Positions 53,473-63,485 of a DNA stretch of 64,000 nt are shown here, in pieces. The number at the start of each line of letters is the position of its first letter. Position 1 is the first letter of the stretch. Position numbers and translations under genes: made by a program. Source of the stretch: Nipponacmea schrenckii (lineage: Eukaryota; Mollusca; Gastropoda; Lottiidae); assembly GCA_030562195.1 (NCBI GenBank), contig CM060202.1, positions 806,001 to 870,000 of the forward strand, in the 5' to 3' direction. The notes beneath the pieces were generated by a model. The model searched no databases, was not told where the DNA came from, and saw only the letters and a list, made by a program, of their open reading frames with translations.

Positions 53473-56400
53473 ATGATCATGGTTTTTTCATGCTGCTCAA
53501 TGAACTGCAGGGGCTTACAAGTCATGGTTAAAAGAAAAGATGTCTTCAATTTTTTAAGAGATAAGCAGAAATCAATTTATTGTTTACAAGATACACATTT
53601 TACTAACGATCAAGAGCCAATTATAAGAGCACAATGGGGATTTGATTGTATAATTAATTGTAAAAGTAGTAATTCCCGTGGTGTTGCTATACTATTTAAC
53701 AAAATTCATAAAATATACAAAGATGATAATGGCAATAAGAAAAAGCAATCTGTGATCAAAGAAAATACCCCTCTAAAAGAAATAGAGGAGCTTGAGGCTG
53801 TTGATAATATTGATTTTGAAATACTGGAAACCAAAAGAAATGAATTAGAGTCAATTAGGAAACATAAAATGGGTCCAGATCAAGGTGGAGTGCAGAGGGC
53901 GAAAAGAATAGCAGTTATTTCCTTAATTTGGAAAATAGGAACTATGTTAGTAAGTCTATGACTCAGGTAGAATTACAGGATGGATCAGTTGTTACAGATT
54001 CTGATGGCATTATCAAGGAAACTGTTAAATTCTACTCTGATTTGTATGGTAGCAAGGAGCACCTAGTTGAAAATATTGATATTGAGTCTCTTTTGAGTGA
54101 ATCATTAATTCCTAGATTGTCTGAATCTGATGCTAATGAATTAGAGGGCAAAATAACTTTGAAAGAGTTGGCTAAATCCCTTTCAAATATGGCTAACAAC
54201 AAGAGTCCTGGCTCGGATGGTTTTACCGCTGAGTTCCTAAAGTTCTTTTGGAAAGACTTGGGCTGCTTTCTGCTTCGTTCAATTAACCATGGATTTATGA
54301 CTGGAGAGGATTCAATCACCCAAAAACAAGGGGTTATTACATGTATCCTTAAGGGAGACAAGCCCAAAAGATTCTTGACCAACTGGCGTCCTATTTCCTT
54401 GCTCAATGTTACCTACAAACTTGCATCATCCTGTATTGCTAATAGGATTAAGTCTAAGTTGCCCCAATTAATACATAAAGATCAAACAGGTTTTATGAGC
54501 GGTCGATATATAGGCGACAACATTAGAATTATTTATGATGTTATGGTTCATGCAGAAAAACTGAAAATACCTGGTCTTTTACTTTTGTTTGACTTTGAAA
54601 AGGCTTTCGACTCGGTGGCTTGGTCCTTTATTGACAGATGTTTGAAATTCTGGGGCTTTGGTGAAATTATCAGGCAATACATCTCAGTCTTTTATAATGA
54701 TATCAAAAGTTGCATTATTGTTAATGGTCAATTGTCACCTTGGTTTTCTATAGAGAGAGGGTGTAGACAGGGTGATCCCCTCTCACCTTACATTTTCACG
54801 CTGTGTGCTGAAATCTTGTCTAATATGATTCGTTCTAATAAGAATATAAAAGGTATTGTTATTGAAAATGATGAATATCTCTTGTGCCAGTATGCAGATG
54901 ATACTGAACTTCTTCTTGATGGCTCGAGGTCTTCTTTTGAAGCTTCAATACAATTACTGGATAGATTTGAAATAATATCTGGTCTGAAGATTAATTATAA
55001 GAAAACCCAGGCTATTTGGTTTGGTAGTGGTAAAGGGTCTGATGTTAAATACTTGTCTAATCGTCCAATTGAGTGGAACCCTGATGTTTTCAAGATTCTA
55101 GGTGTAAAATTTTCTACTGATACTAAGAATATGTCTAGGCTGAATTTTAAAAATAAATTGTTTGAAATAAAACAAATTATTACTCGATGCATGAGAAGGA
55201 TCACTACACCCCTTGGTCGAATTGTGGTAATCAAAGCTCTGATAATATCTAAACTTAATTTCTTATTGCTCAACCTTCCAAATCCATCACATGATTTTCT
55301 TGTGGCTTTGAATGAGTTATTATTTAAGTTTCTATGGAGTGGAAAGAGAGATAGAATTAAACGTACTAAAGTTTGTCAATCTATCATAGATGGTGGTTTG
55401 GGTATGATTGATATTTTTGCATATGTGAAGTCGTTAAAAACCATATGGTTTAGAAAATTGGTCCTATCAGAATCTTCCCCTACAAATGATACTGAACTTC
55501 TTCTTGATGGCTCGAGGTCTTCTTTTGAAGCTTCAATACAATTACTGGATAGATTTGAAATAATATCTGGTCTGAAGATTAATTATAAGAAAACCCAGGC
55601 TATTTGGTTTGGTAGTGGTAAAGGGTCTGATGTTAAATACTTGTCTTATCGTCCAATCGTCTATGGAGTGGAAAGAGAAATAGAATTAAACGTACTAAAG
55701 TTTGTCAATCTATCATAGATGGTGGTTTGGGTATGATTGATATTTTTGCATATGTGAAGTCGTTAAAAACCATATGGTTTAGAAAATTGGTCCTATCAGA
55801 ATCTTCCCCTACAAAATGGTCAAACCTTTTGACTACAATTCATCCTTTTGTTGCTAACTGTACAGAATATGGTACAGATATACTCTCTAAACATATTCTA
55901 AAAATGGATAATCTTTTTTGGATAAACTGTTTTGAGTGTTTTATTGCCCTTGATAAGGCCTGCAAACCTGACACATTTAGCTCTTTTGTTACAGAGCCAC
56001 TATTCCATAATCCTGAAATAAAAGTTGGTAACAAACCCATCATTTTGAAGTCCTGGGTTGATGCAGGATTGACAAAAGTAATTGATATTATTAAACCTGA
56101 TAGTAGCTTTTTATCTTATGATGAATTTATTGACAAATATGATGTTGAGACATCTTTTCTTGAATACTATGGTGTTGTCAAAGGTGTAGGTGCCTATCTC
56201 AACAAACTAGATATTGAAAGGTCAGACTCTCCAAGAGTGGAAAATTATCGTACAAGCATAAAGTTACTATGTAGCAAGAGCAGAGGGTCTAGACATGTAT
56301 ATCCCAAGTTTCTCCCCAATAATTTCATCACTAAGAGCCAAGAAAAATGGAATAGTCTATATGATGATTTAGACTGGAATGTTATTTTTTCAAAAGTATC

Positions 56401-56680
56401 TACGACTGTATATGAGGTTAAACTTAGATGGTTTCAATATAGAATTTGTCATAGAATATTAAAAAACAATTCCTTTTTATATAAACTTAACTATGTAAGT
56501 ACTGATATTTGTTTCTTATGTGAGAAAGAAAAAGATACAATTGTACATTCCTTCTGGTCATGTGAGATTGTTGAATGTTTTTCGATGAAATTTATGGAGT
56601 GGATCAGTGCATGTGATCATGTTTATAACCTCTCACTTAGCCTAGAGTTGGTTTGTTTGGTGTTAAAGAAAATGTCATAA
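53473..56680 (+). pseudogene. L1-type ORF2 (endonuclease remnant, RT, C-terminal finger), rearranged
   Basis: The endonuclease start 'CSMNCRGLQ' and 'CLQDTHFTND' breaks off after 'GVAILFN' (about 53700), so the catalytic C-terminal half is deleted. A shift near 53880 leads to 'EGEKNSSYFLNLENRNYV' and the long RT frame: 'NNKSPGSDGFTAEFLKFFW', 'NWRPISLLNVTYKLAS', 'LLLFDFEKAFDSVAW' (motif A), 'ERGCRQGDPLSPYIFTLCAE' and 'CQYADDTELLLDG' (54885-54920). Segments 54898-55065 and 55331-55485 are repeated at 55486-55657 and 55660-55814, which puts the C-terminal part in another frame from 55727. The finger 'CFLCEKEKDTIVHSFWSC' is near 56510-56565. Confidence 0.9.
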
Positions 56681-56908
56681 CTGACAAATTTTTTGACCTC
56701 CTGTTGTTGCTTGCTAAATTCTGAATATTTAGGACCAAACTGCAAAACTCAATTTTGATATTCACAAGATTCAAAAGTGAGGCTTATAATACATACTGCA
56801 TGGAAAAGAAAAATAATGTCAAGTTCTATAATAATTGGATGCTATATCATGTATTATTTAAGGAATTTGAAACAGAGCAGCAAAATATAAATAAAGATAT
56901 TTCAAAGA

Positions 56909-57640
56909 ATTAAAATGGTAAGTATAAGTTTTGATCCAGTTATAATATCTTATCAACTAATTAATAATGGACTACAACACTATAATTCTACAATAAATGG
57001 ACTAAGATATTTTAAAATATTAAAATGGAAAGTATAAGTTTTGATCAAGTTGTAATTTAATAATGGACTGAGACACTATAATGCTACATTCATTGGACTA
57101 AGATATTTCAAAGAATTAAAATGGTAAGTATAAGTTTTGATCCAGTTATAATATCTTATCAACTATTTAACACTGGACTACAACACTATAATTCTACAAT
57201 GAATGGACTAAGATATTTTAAAATATTAAAATGGAAAGTATAAGTTTTGATCCAGTTATAATATCTTATCAACTATTTAATACTGGACTAAACACTATAA
57301 ATTCTACAATGATTGGACTAAGATATTTTAAAATATGTAAATTGTGGTAAGTATAAGTTTTGATCCAGTGGTAATAACTTGTCAACTATTTAACACTGGA
57401 CTACAACACTATAATTCTACAATGAATGGACTAAGATATTTTAAAATATTAAAATGGAAAGTATAAGTTTTGATCAAGTTGTAATATCTTGTCAACTATT
57501 TAATACTGGACTGAGACGCTATAATTCTACAATGATTGGACTAAGATATTTCAAAATAATAAAATGGTAAGTATAAGTTTTGATTAAGTTTTAATAACTT
57601 GTCAACTAATTAATACAGGACACTATTACTAATATAACCT
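56909..57640. repeat. ~110-bp tandem repeat, 7 copies (right arm after LINE)
   Basis: Inverted relative to the left arm: 'GGTAAGTATAAGTTTTGATC' markers at about 56917, 57028, 57122, 57232, 57346, 57454 and 57566. Two further units of this orientation precede the LINE (51463-51682). One unit near 57040 is shortened. Confidence 0.9.
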
Positions 57641-57745
57641 TTAGCAAAAACCTGTAAAAAAATGTTTTATCGAAGAAAATATTCTGTTTAATGTAGGTAA
57701 ATATATAGAGGTTATCCTATGGCTACGAGAGCTGGTGATGTTTTC

Positions 57746-58335
57746 ACAAGCACGAGTGGCATAAAAACCATATCCACGAGTTAGCCATTGGATAACCTAT
57801 TTATCCTATACCTAATATGAAAAATATAAATTTCAAATTTTTTTTTGCTTAAGATGAATTTTGGTCTTGTGTACCCTTTGGCCCCGCCCATCGAATACCA
57901 AAATAATTATTCAATGGCCTGTTTTCAACAGGAAACAAGAATATAATTTTTATCCAACTGAAAAATTTTGATTTTTTTTTATCTAGTATGCATCACGGAC
58001 ATAGTACATAAGAAAAAAACTCACCTAATACAAATGGTTCTAATGGAAATAAGCAAATGCGTTAAACGATGACAGCCTTTGGCTCCGCCCATCAAATACC
58101 AATATGTTTATTCAATGGGCTGTATTCAATGGTCTACAAGAATATCACTTTTATCCTACAAATTTGAAATTTTTTTTTGGGATCTAGAATTCATCACAAA
58201 CATAGTACTTGAGAAAAAAAAACTCATCTTAAACAAATTTAAAATTTTTTTTTTTTTCATGTCAAGTATGGGATGAAAAATATATTTTAACTGTTGTTTT
58301 CTTTTAGTCCCTTTACTGTAGCTAGCCTTATTATG
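57746..58335. repeat. Diverged ~190-bp tandem duplication ('GCCTTTGGCTCCGCCCATC')
   Basis: 'CCTTTGGCCCCGCCCATCGA' at 57877 and 'CCTTTGGCTCCGCCCATCAA' at 58076 head two similar blocks; each continues with 'TTATTCAATGG', 'TTTTATCC' and 'CATCAC'. At 57780-57810 'TAGCCATTGGATAACCTATT' is a diverged inverted copy of the fold-back element's end, so this DNA may belong to the same family. Confidence 0.65.
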
Positions 58336-58371
58336 CCATGTTATCACCTTTAACTCCTATACTTTTTAATT

Positions 58372-58414
58372 CTGGGACTTTGCTACCGCAAAGTCCCAGT
58401 TTGTTTTCGAAATG

Positions 58415-58452
<38 letters not shown>

Positions 58453-60137
58453 CGAAATTTACACACCTCACACAGCCTAGGCTGCAATATCTGCAGCAAT
58501 TTCACATCTCCAGACCTTCTGTAGTGGCGACGTTTCTAATGAATAAACATTCGAACATTTTTGCAAAACCGGAAGTGCTGCATTGCAACATACCTAAAAA
58601 GTCGGTCAGGGCTCTAGAAGTCGCAATTTTCGATCGATTTTCTTCTGGTTTGCATTTTTGAAAACTTGAAACAATTTCAAACAAGATAGCAGTTAAAAAA
58701 TATCGAAATTCGAAAATTCATAGCACACATTTTTTTGCCGTATTTTGCACAGTTTTGCAACTTTGCCATTTTAAGACCGATTGATCTGAAAATTTGGGTA
58801 CCTTCAAGTGTCACGAATATAAAAACATTGGCAGAGTCAAAATTTTTGCTTCATTTACGGTTTCAACGTAAAAAGGGTTTAAACTTCCGGTTGACCTACT
58901 TGTGCTGTAATTGATTTATCGAAACAAAATTTATGTCAATCTTAATTTCTCGTGACCTTGACCTTTGATGACCGTGATCTTTAGTAGGTCAAAGGTCATT
59001 GACCTTGGCTATCAGTTGATCCTTTGACCCCCACCGTCTACTTCCGGTTTTATAGCTGCTCGAAAACAGCAAAATTCGCAACTTTGGGTAGCTCTAGAGC
59101 GTGACCTAATAAATTAAGAGGGTTATTTTTTCCAGATTCTAAATGCGCTTTTTGTCCTCTTTCCAACGATATATAACAAAAGTTTGTAAAATGAAAATTG
59201 AAGTTTTTGATTTTTGAACATAACAGTACATTTTGCTGTATTTACATTTGTTTGAAATGTATGTGTGTATATCTCGTGATCAATTAGATGTACAAACTTC
59301 AAATTTGTACCGTGAATATACATTTTGAATGTGAATAGATTCACGCTAAAAAAAATGAGATGGGCGTGGGTCAGCGAATTACGTCTGTAGGAAAAAGCGT
59401 TTTCTTTAAAAAGTACTTTGCACACAGATACCCCATTGCTTTGGCCAGTTCATCCCAGAAAATCAGATGATTCGGCCTGTTTGTTGCAATTTCTCGACAA
59501 TAGCAAACCGGTTGATTTTTTTCTTATTTTGGAAGCTTATTTCTCATGACCTTGACCATTGGTGACCTTGACCTTTAGTAGGTCAAAGGTCATTGACCTT
59601 GTCTATCATTTAATACTTTGACATTTGACCTCCGACGTCAACTTCCGGTTTTATAGCTGCCCGAAAACAGCAAAATTCACAACTTTGGACTGCTCTAGAG
59701 CGTGACCTAATTAATTTAGAGGGTTATTTTTTCAGATTCTTAAGGCGCTTTTTGTCCACTTTCCAGCAATGAATAACAAAAGTTTTAAAAATGAAAATTT
59801 AATTTTTGCACTTTTAAAATTAAAGTACATTTTGCTTTTTTTGAAATGTATTTGTGCATATCTCGTGATCTATTAGATGTTCAAGCTTCAAATTTGTACC
59901 GTTATATACATTTCAAATGTGATTAGATTTACGCCAAAATAAATGAGATGGGCGTGGCACATCCGGGTCAACTTACAATTTTTCATTTATATCGGTCAGC
60001 GCTCTACGTCTGTAGGAAATAACGTTTTTCAAAAAGGTACTTTGCACACAGATACTCTGTTGCTTTGGTCAGTTTCTTCCAGAAAATTAGATGTTTCGGC
60101 CTGTTTGTTGCAATTTGGCAACGTTAGCAAAGTCCCA
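58372..60137. mobile_element. Repeat element starting with a perfect 12-bp hairpin, internal ~594-bp duplication
   Basis: CTGGGACTTTGC-TACC-GCAAAGTCCCAG (58372-58399) is a perfect stem of 12 with a 4-base loop. A 36-T run and 'CGAAATTTACACACCTCACA' follow. The far end 'TAGCAAAGTCCCA' (60124-60136) repeats the stem inverted, so the element may have TGGGACTTTGCTA termini. Two ~594-bp units (about 58930-59520 and 59525-60115) share 'CTTCCGGTTTTATAGCTGC', 'GTGACCTAAT' and 'TTTGTAC'. There is no coding potential. Confidence 0.6.
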
Positions 60138-60254
60138 CTCTGTGCCACGTGTGGCTCTAGTATTATATTTGATTTTAAAATTGTTATTTTGTGCTATATG
60201 TTTTAATATTATATCTCATTTTATAATTGTTAACTTGTGATGTATGTTTTAATT

Positions 60255-60478
60255 GTGAGACTTTGCTACCGCAAAGTCCCAGTTTGTTTTCGGTTTGTCA
60301 ATTCTTTTTTTTTTTTTTTTTTTTTTCGAAATTTACACACCTCACACAGCCTAGACTGCAATAGTTGCAGCATTTTCACAACTTCTCCAGACCTTCTTTA
60401 GTGGCAACCTTTCTAATGAATATAAATTGGAACATTTTTGCAAAACCGGAAGTGCTGCATTGCAACATGTGAGAATTC
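60255..60478. mobile_element. Second, truncated copy of the hairpin-headed element
   Basis: Repeats the first ~225 bases of the 58372 element: 'GACTTTGCTACCGCAAAGTC', a T run (60305-60326), 'CGAAATTTACACACCTCACA', 'CAAAACCGGAAGTGCTGCAT'. It stops at 'GCAACAT' near 60476, where Penelope-related sequence begins. Confidence 0.8.
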
Positions 60479-61640
60479 GGGGTCGTTTGTTGATCCAAAA
60501 ACATACAAAAGAAATAGAGATCGGCGGAACCTGGGTCACGTGGTGAAGATTCAGACGGTGTGGAGGGCGAATCTGAAAGGGAAAAGAGAAGGGGGTGCCT
60601 TCTCTACGAGAGCGTTTTCCAACAAGGGGATGGTGAACTGCGGGTTCGTTTGGGGTTGGGTTCGATAAGCTGGTGACTCTTGTTGGTGCAGGTGTTTGTT
60701 GATCAATCTCAATTTCAGTTGGTAGGGATATGGTTACTCTGGTTTTGGTTTCGTTGATGGTTTGGTAAAATTTGGTAATCACGGGTTGAGTGAGACGTTT
60801 CCTATAGGAGCGACGGGCCCAAGACAAGGCATGAAAAATGATGCAGTCGATGGCTGGTTGTGATAAATACTTGGTTCGGATGAAGGTGAGTTTCTCCTGC
60901 AAGGTTGTTTGGCAATGGTCGATCAGAGTCTGCGTCACCTTAGAGAGCCATGTCCGGTTGAGGGATCTAATATTCGCGTCAACAGCTGACGTTTTCATAG
61001 CTGGACGAATAAAACTATTCAACTCAGAGACTTTGCGCTTGAAGGTGTACGCAGGTTGACCTTGCTGCTGGAGGGTAAGGATTGCCAAATGGTGAAGACA
61101 CTGCAAAACTTGGAAGAACACCTTAGCAAAGGGTTCTTCCTCCTTATGAGTGGGAATTGGTGGTCGTTTTTTATGTTGGTAAAGCCGGTGGTTATCTCTT
61201 GATGCGTAGGCTGTGTTGTGAGCAGGTCGAATGTTATCTCTGGATGACTAGGCAGTGTTGTGGGTAGGTCGTTGGTGGGGTGGGATATAAATGGCTGGAT
61301 TGGTTGGTGATCGGCGATTGGTAGATGGAAGAGGTCGATGGAATACTCGGCCGTTATAGGGCTCGTGGTGTTGGTTTGGTTGGCGATAAGTGTTGCAATG
61401 TCTGGCTTCTTGCCAGTGGTTGTTGAAGTTGCGAAGCATAATTCATAATAAACTAGGTTGGATGGGGAATGTTAAGGAAATGTGGTAAGTGGAAGTTATA
61501 TGTTTTAGCGTTAAATGTAAGGATCAAGGAATACAGAGGGTGAATTGGGTATGGGGAATAAAGTAAGATGAAAATATGGGTAAAAAATGCAAAATATATA
61601 TATTTACTTAATAAACAAACCTAACAAAAGTGTAAATAAA
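60479..61640 (-). pseudogene. Penelope-associated upstream ORF, third copy (truncated)
   Basis: Minus strand from ATG 61439 ('MLRNFNNHWQEARH'), with the same leader as copy 1 (61440-61640). A shift leads to the helical region 'RKVSELNSFIRPAMKTSAVD' and 'RSLNRTWLSKVTQTLIDHCQ', then 'TRVTISLPTEIEIDQQTPAP', and the Ser/Pro part decays with a deletion near 60630. Similarity ends at 60479, before the SGNH-like domain. This independent copy supports the reading of the ORF in copy 1 and its start. Confidence 0.75.
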
Positions 61641-61687
61641 TTGAAAAACAAAAGCTTGCGTAATTGATAATTTATTATTCCAATTCA

Positions 61688-61736
61688 ATGCTGCCAGTGG
61701 GTGTATGTTACCTTGACAGGCAAGCTATCTTTTATT
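61688..61736 (-). repeat. Dispersed hairpin motif, solitary copy
   Basis: 'AATGCTGCCAGTGGGTGTAT' followed by 'GTTACCTTGACAGGCAAGCT' and 'ATCTTTTA' is an inverted copy of the 43-bp motif at 15744 and 46553. No attached repeats are recognisable. One base change weakens the stem. Confidence 0.8.
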
Positions 61737-61792
61737 GTATTTTTCATAACCAATAAACATTGTGCAAAATTCAGATATTTTTTAAAGTTTGC

Positions 61793-63180
61793 TATATACA
61801 CGCTTCCAGTAATGTGGCGCTTTCGACGGCGATTCCTAGAAGCTGACGTCATAGGGGGTGAAAGATAGACGGAGCCATATTTGTCAACACGATGTTTTAC
61901 GTTTTACTTGAAGTTTGCGATTGTTTATTCTGTATTCAGACATAATGCTAAGTTCTCATGATTAAATTTAGTGCCAGGAATGATATATTATTTTAGTTCT
62001 GAATTATAAAACTCGGGACGGCAGCATTACGAGATGAATTTACCATTCTCCTTCATTGTTTATTTTTGACCTATTTAATTTGACCTAGTTTCACTCAGTG
62101 CAATCGTCTCCAAGTGGTGTGTGTGTGAGAAATGTAATATTATTTCATTTTATTACAAATTTATACGTAATATTTTGGTAGATGTGATAGATATATAGTC
62201 TTCCTGCTGATCAGTTTCAGCACATTTCAATATTATAGGCCAAATCGATTCCTGACTCTTGTCAAGTCGTAGACGCCATGATGAGTTTAGGACAATAACT
62301 TATAATATAAGGGGAGCCTCGGTGGCTCAGTGGGTTAGACGCTTGCTCGCTAACCTGAAAGTCCAGGGTTCAATCCCGGCAAAGGTCGAGATGAATTTTC
62401 CGATTTTTTTGCCCGGTTTCCCCATATCAGTGATGCAGGTCGGAGGGACTGACATGGAAAAGGCGTCTAGTCGTTAGGATGGGACAATAAACCAAGGCCC
62501 CGTGTGCTACAGGCTGTGCACGTTAAAGATCCCTCGACAGTTGGAAATCGCAAAAAGAGTAGGCTAATGTCGCTGTCCTGGCAAAATTACCCTCATTGCA
62601 CACTACATTGCGTTGCCCGTCTTCATTAGCCCATAAGGTGCAGAAGAGTAGGACGTAAAACTCCATTTATTTCATTTCATTTATAATATAAGGTTTTCAG
62701 TGACGTCACGCAATCTTGTCTATAATGGCGAAATCGCACCCTTCACGTCTTTCACAGATCTCATAAAATCCCAGATTTTTTTTTATAAAGACATGTTATA
62801 TATTTCTAAAATCTTAATTGCACAAGCTTTGAAACAATATTTTCAAATATTTTTTCATCCATACGACCTCGAAAGATTTCAATTTGAAATCGAATTTTCG
62901 GTCGGTGGCCACAGGGTTTTTGAATAACAAGTCAGCCGACGATAGGCCTAGTTTCTCTGGGCTTGCAAAACACTACAATTATGTTTTGATTCTTACGATT
63001 GACATAAAATATCTTTTAAAGGGTGCACGTACCTCTTGCGAGCCTTGGTTTGGACCCATTGTTCAGTACGATAGGGGCTAGGCATACCTTGTGTTTTCAA
63101 TGACACGCGTCAGACCTGGCACACTTTCCCCCCTATGACGTCACAGCAGTCAGCCGCCATCTTTACTGGAAGCGTGTATT
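61793..63180. mobile_element. 1.38-kb TIR element with CRE-like motifs, hosting a SINE
   Basis: The left end ATACACGCTTCCAGTAA (61796) pairs with TTACTGGAAGCGTGTAT (to 63179). Inside each end are TGACGTCATAGGGGG (left, 61844) and its mirror CCCCCTATGACGTCA (right, to 63143), with different sequence between. No transposase and no clear target duplication. Without the SINE it would be about 1.0 kb. Confidence 0.7.
62313..62680 (+). mobile_element. tRNA-derived SINE with 13-bp target duplication
   Basis: TTATAATATAAGG occurs at 62300-62312 and 62681-62693. The head has box A (TGGCTCAGTGGGTTAG, about 62322) and box B (GGTTCAATCC, about 62367). The central part includes 'GTGCACGTTAAAGATCCCTC', 'GTCGCTGTCCTGGCAAAATT' and 'CGTCTTCATTAGCCCATAAG', a type of conserved SINE body common in molluscs as I recall. 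The tail is TTTATTTCATTTCATT. Pol III transcription and LINE-driven insertion are inferred from this structure. Confidence 0.92.
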
Positions 63181-63305
63181 GCAGTATTAGCATTAGATAT
63201 AGTATTCATTTAAGCATCATGTGGGAATTCTTGTACCCTAACAGAAATTAACTGCAAATACTCTTAACTGAAGATAAAATTAATATTTTTCTATTAATAA
63301 CAAAA

Positions 63306-63485
63306 CTATTTTCTTTTCTCAATTTGTCCATAATAAACTAAAAAATGTATGAATATACCCTACATTGGTTGACTGCGGGACAAGTTTGTGTTACTATTGC
63401 CTTTTCAAATCTATTTTCTTTTCTCAATTTGTCCATAATAAAATAAAAAATGTATGAATATACCCTACATTGGTTGACTATGGAA
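63306..63485. repeat. 105-bp tandem duplication (partial second copy)
   Basis: 'CTATTTTCTTTTCTCAATTT' starts at 63306 and 63411; about 75 bases match with few differences, through 'CCCTACATTGGTTGACT'. No gene. Confidence 0.85.

Larger units (their letters stand above)
51698..56893 (+). mobile_element. L1-like LINE, near full length, 15-bp target-site duplication
   Basis: AAGATATTTCAAAGA is present directly before (51683-51697) and after (56894-56908) the element, and the host repeat unit is continuous across it. The 5' end starts 'GACTTCCGGTATGGCCGTGG', with a leader of only about 68 bases before ORF1. ORF1 and ORF2 are in order, and the 3' end is A-rich (CAAAATATAAAT) rather than a long poly-A. 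It inserted into the right-facing arm of the second fold-back element, so it is younger than that element. Confidence 0.9.
50660..57745. mobile_element. Second fold-back element: inverted arms of ~110-bp repeats
   Basis: The left end 'CTCGTAGCCATAGGATAACC' (from about 50671) to 'AGGTTATATTAGTAATAGTG' (50775) is mirrored by 57620-57733. Inside, six units face one way (50780-51385), a unique spacer of about 75 bases follows (51388-51462), then units face the other way (two before and seven after a LINE insertion). Its layout parallels the unrelated element at 10025-13089. There is no ORF of its own. The left end interrupts a LINE frame; a target duplication could not be fixed because the outer boundary is fuzzy. 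Confidence 0.8.

Noticed and set aside
58371..60160. Canonical Helitron (5' TC, 3' hairpin, CTAGT)
   Set aside because: TC at 58371 and CTAG-T at about 60157 can be found, but the base before the 5' end is T rather than A and the second copy does not start with TC; the TGGGACTTTGCTA inverted ends explain it as well.
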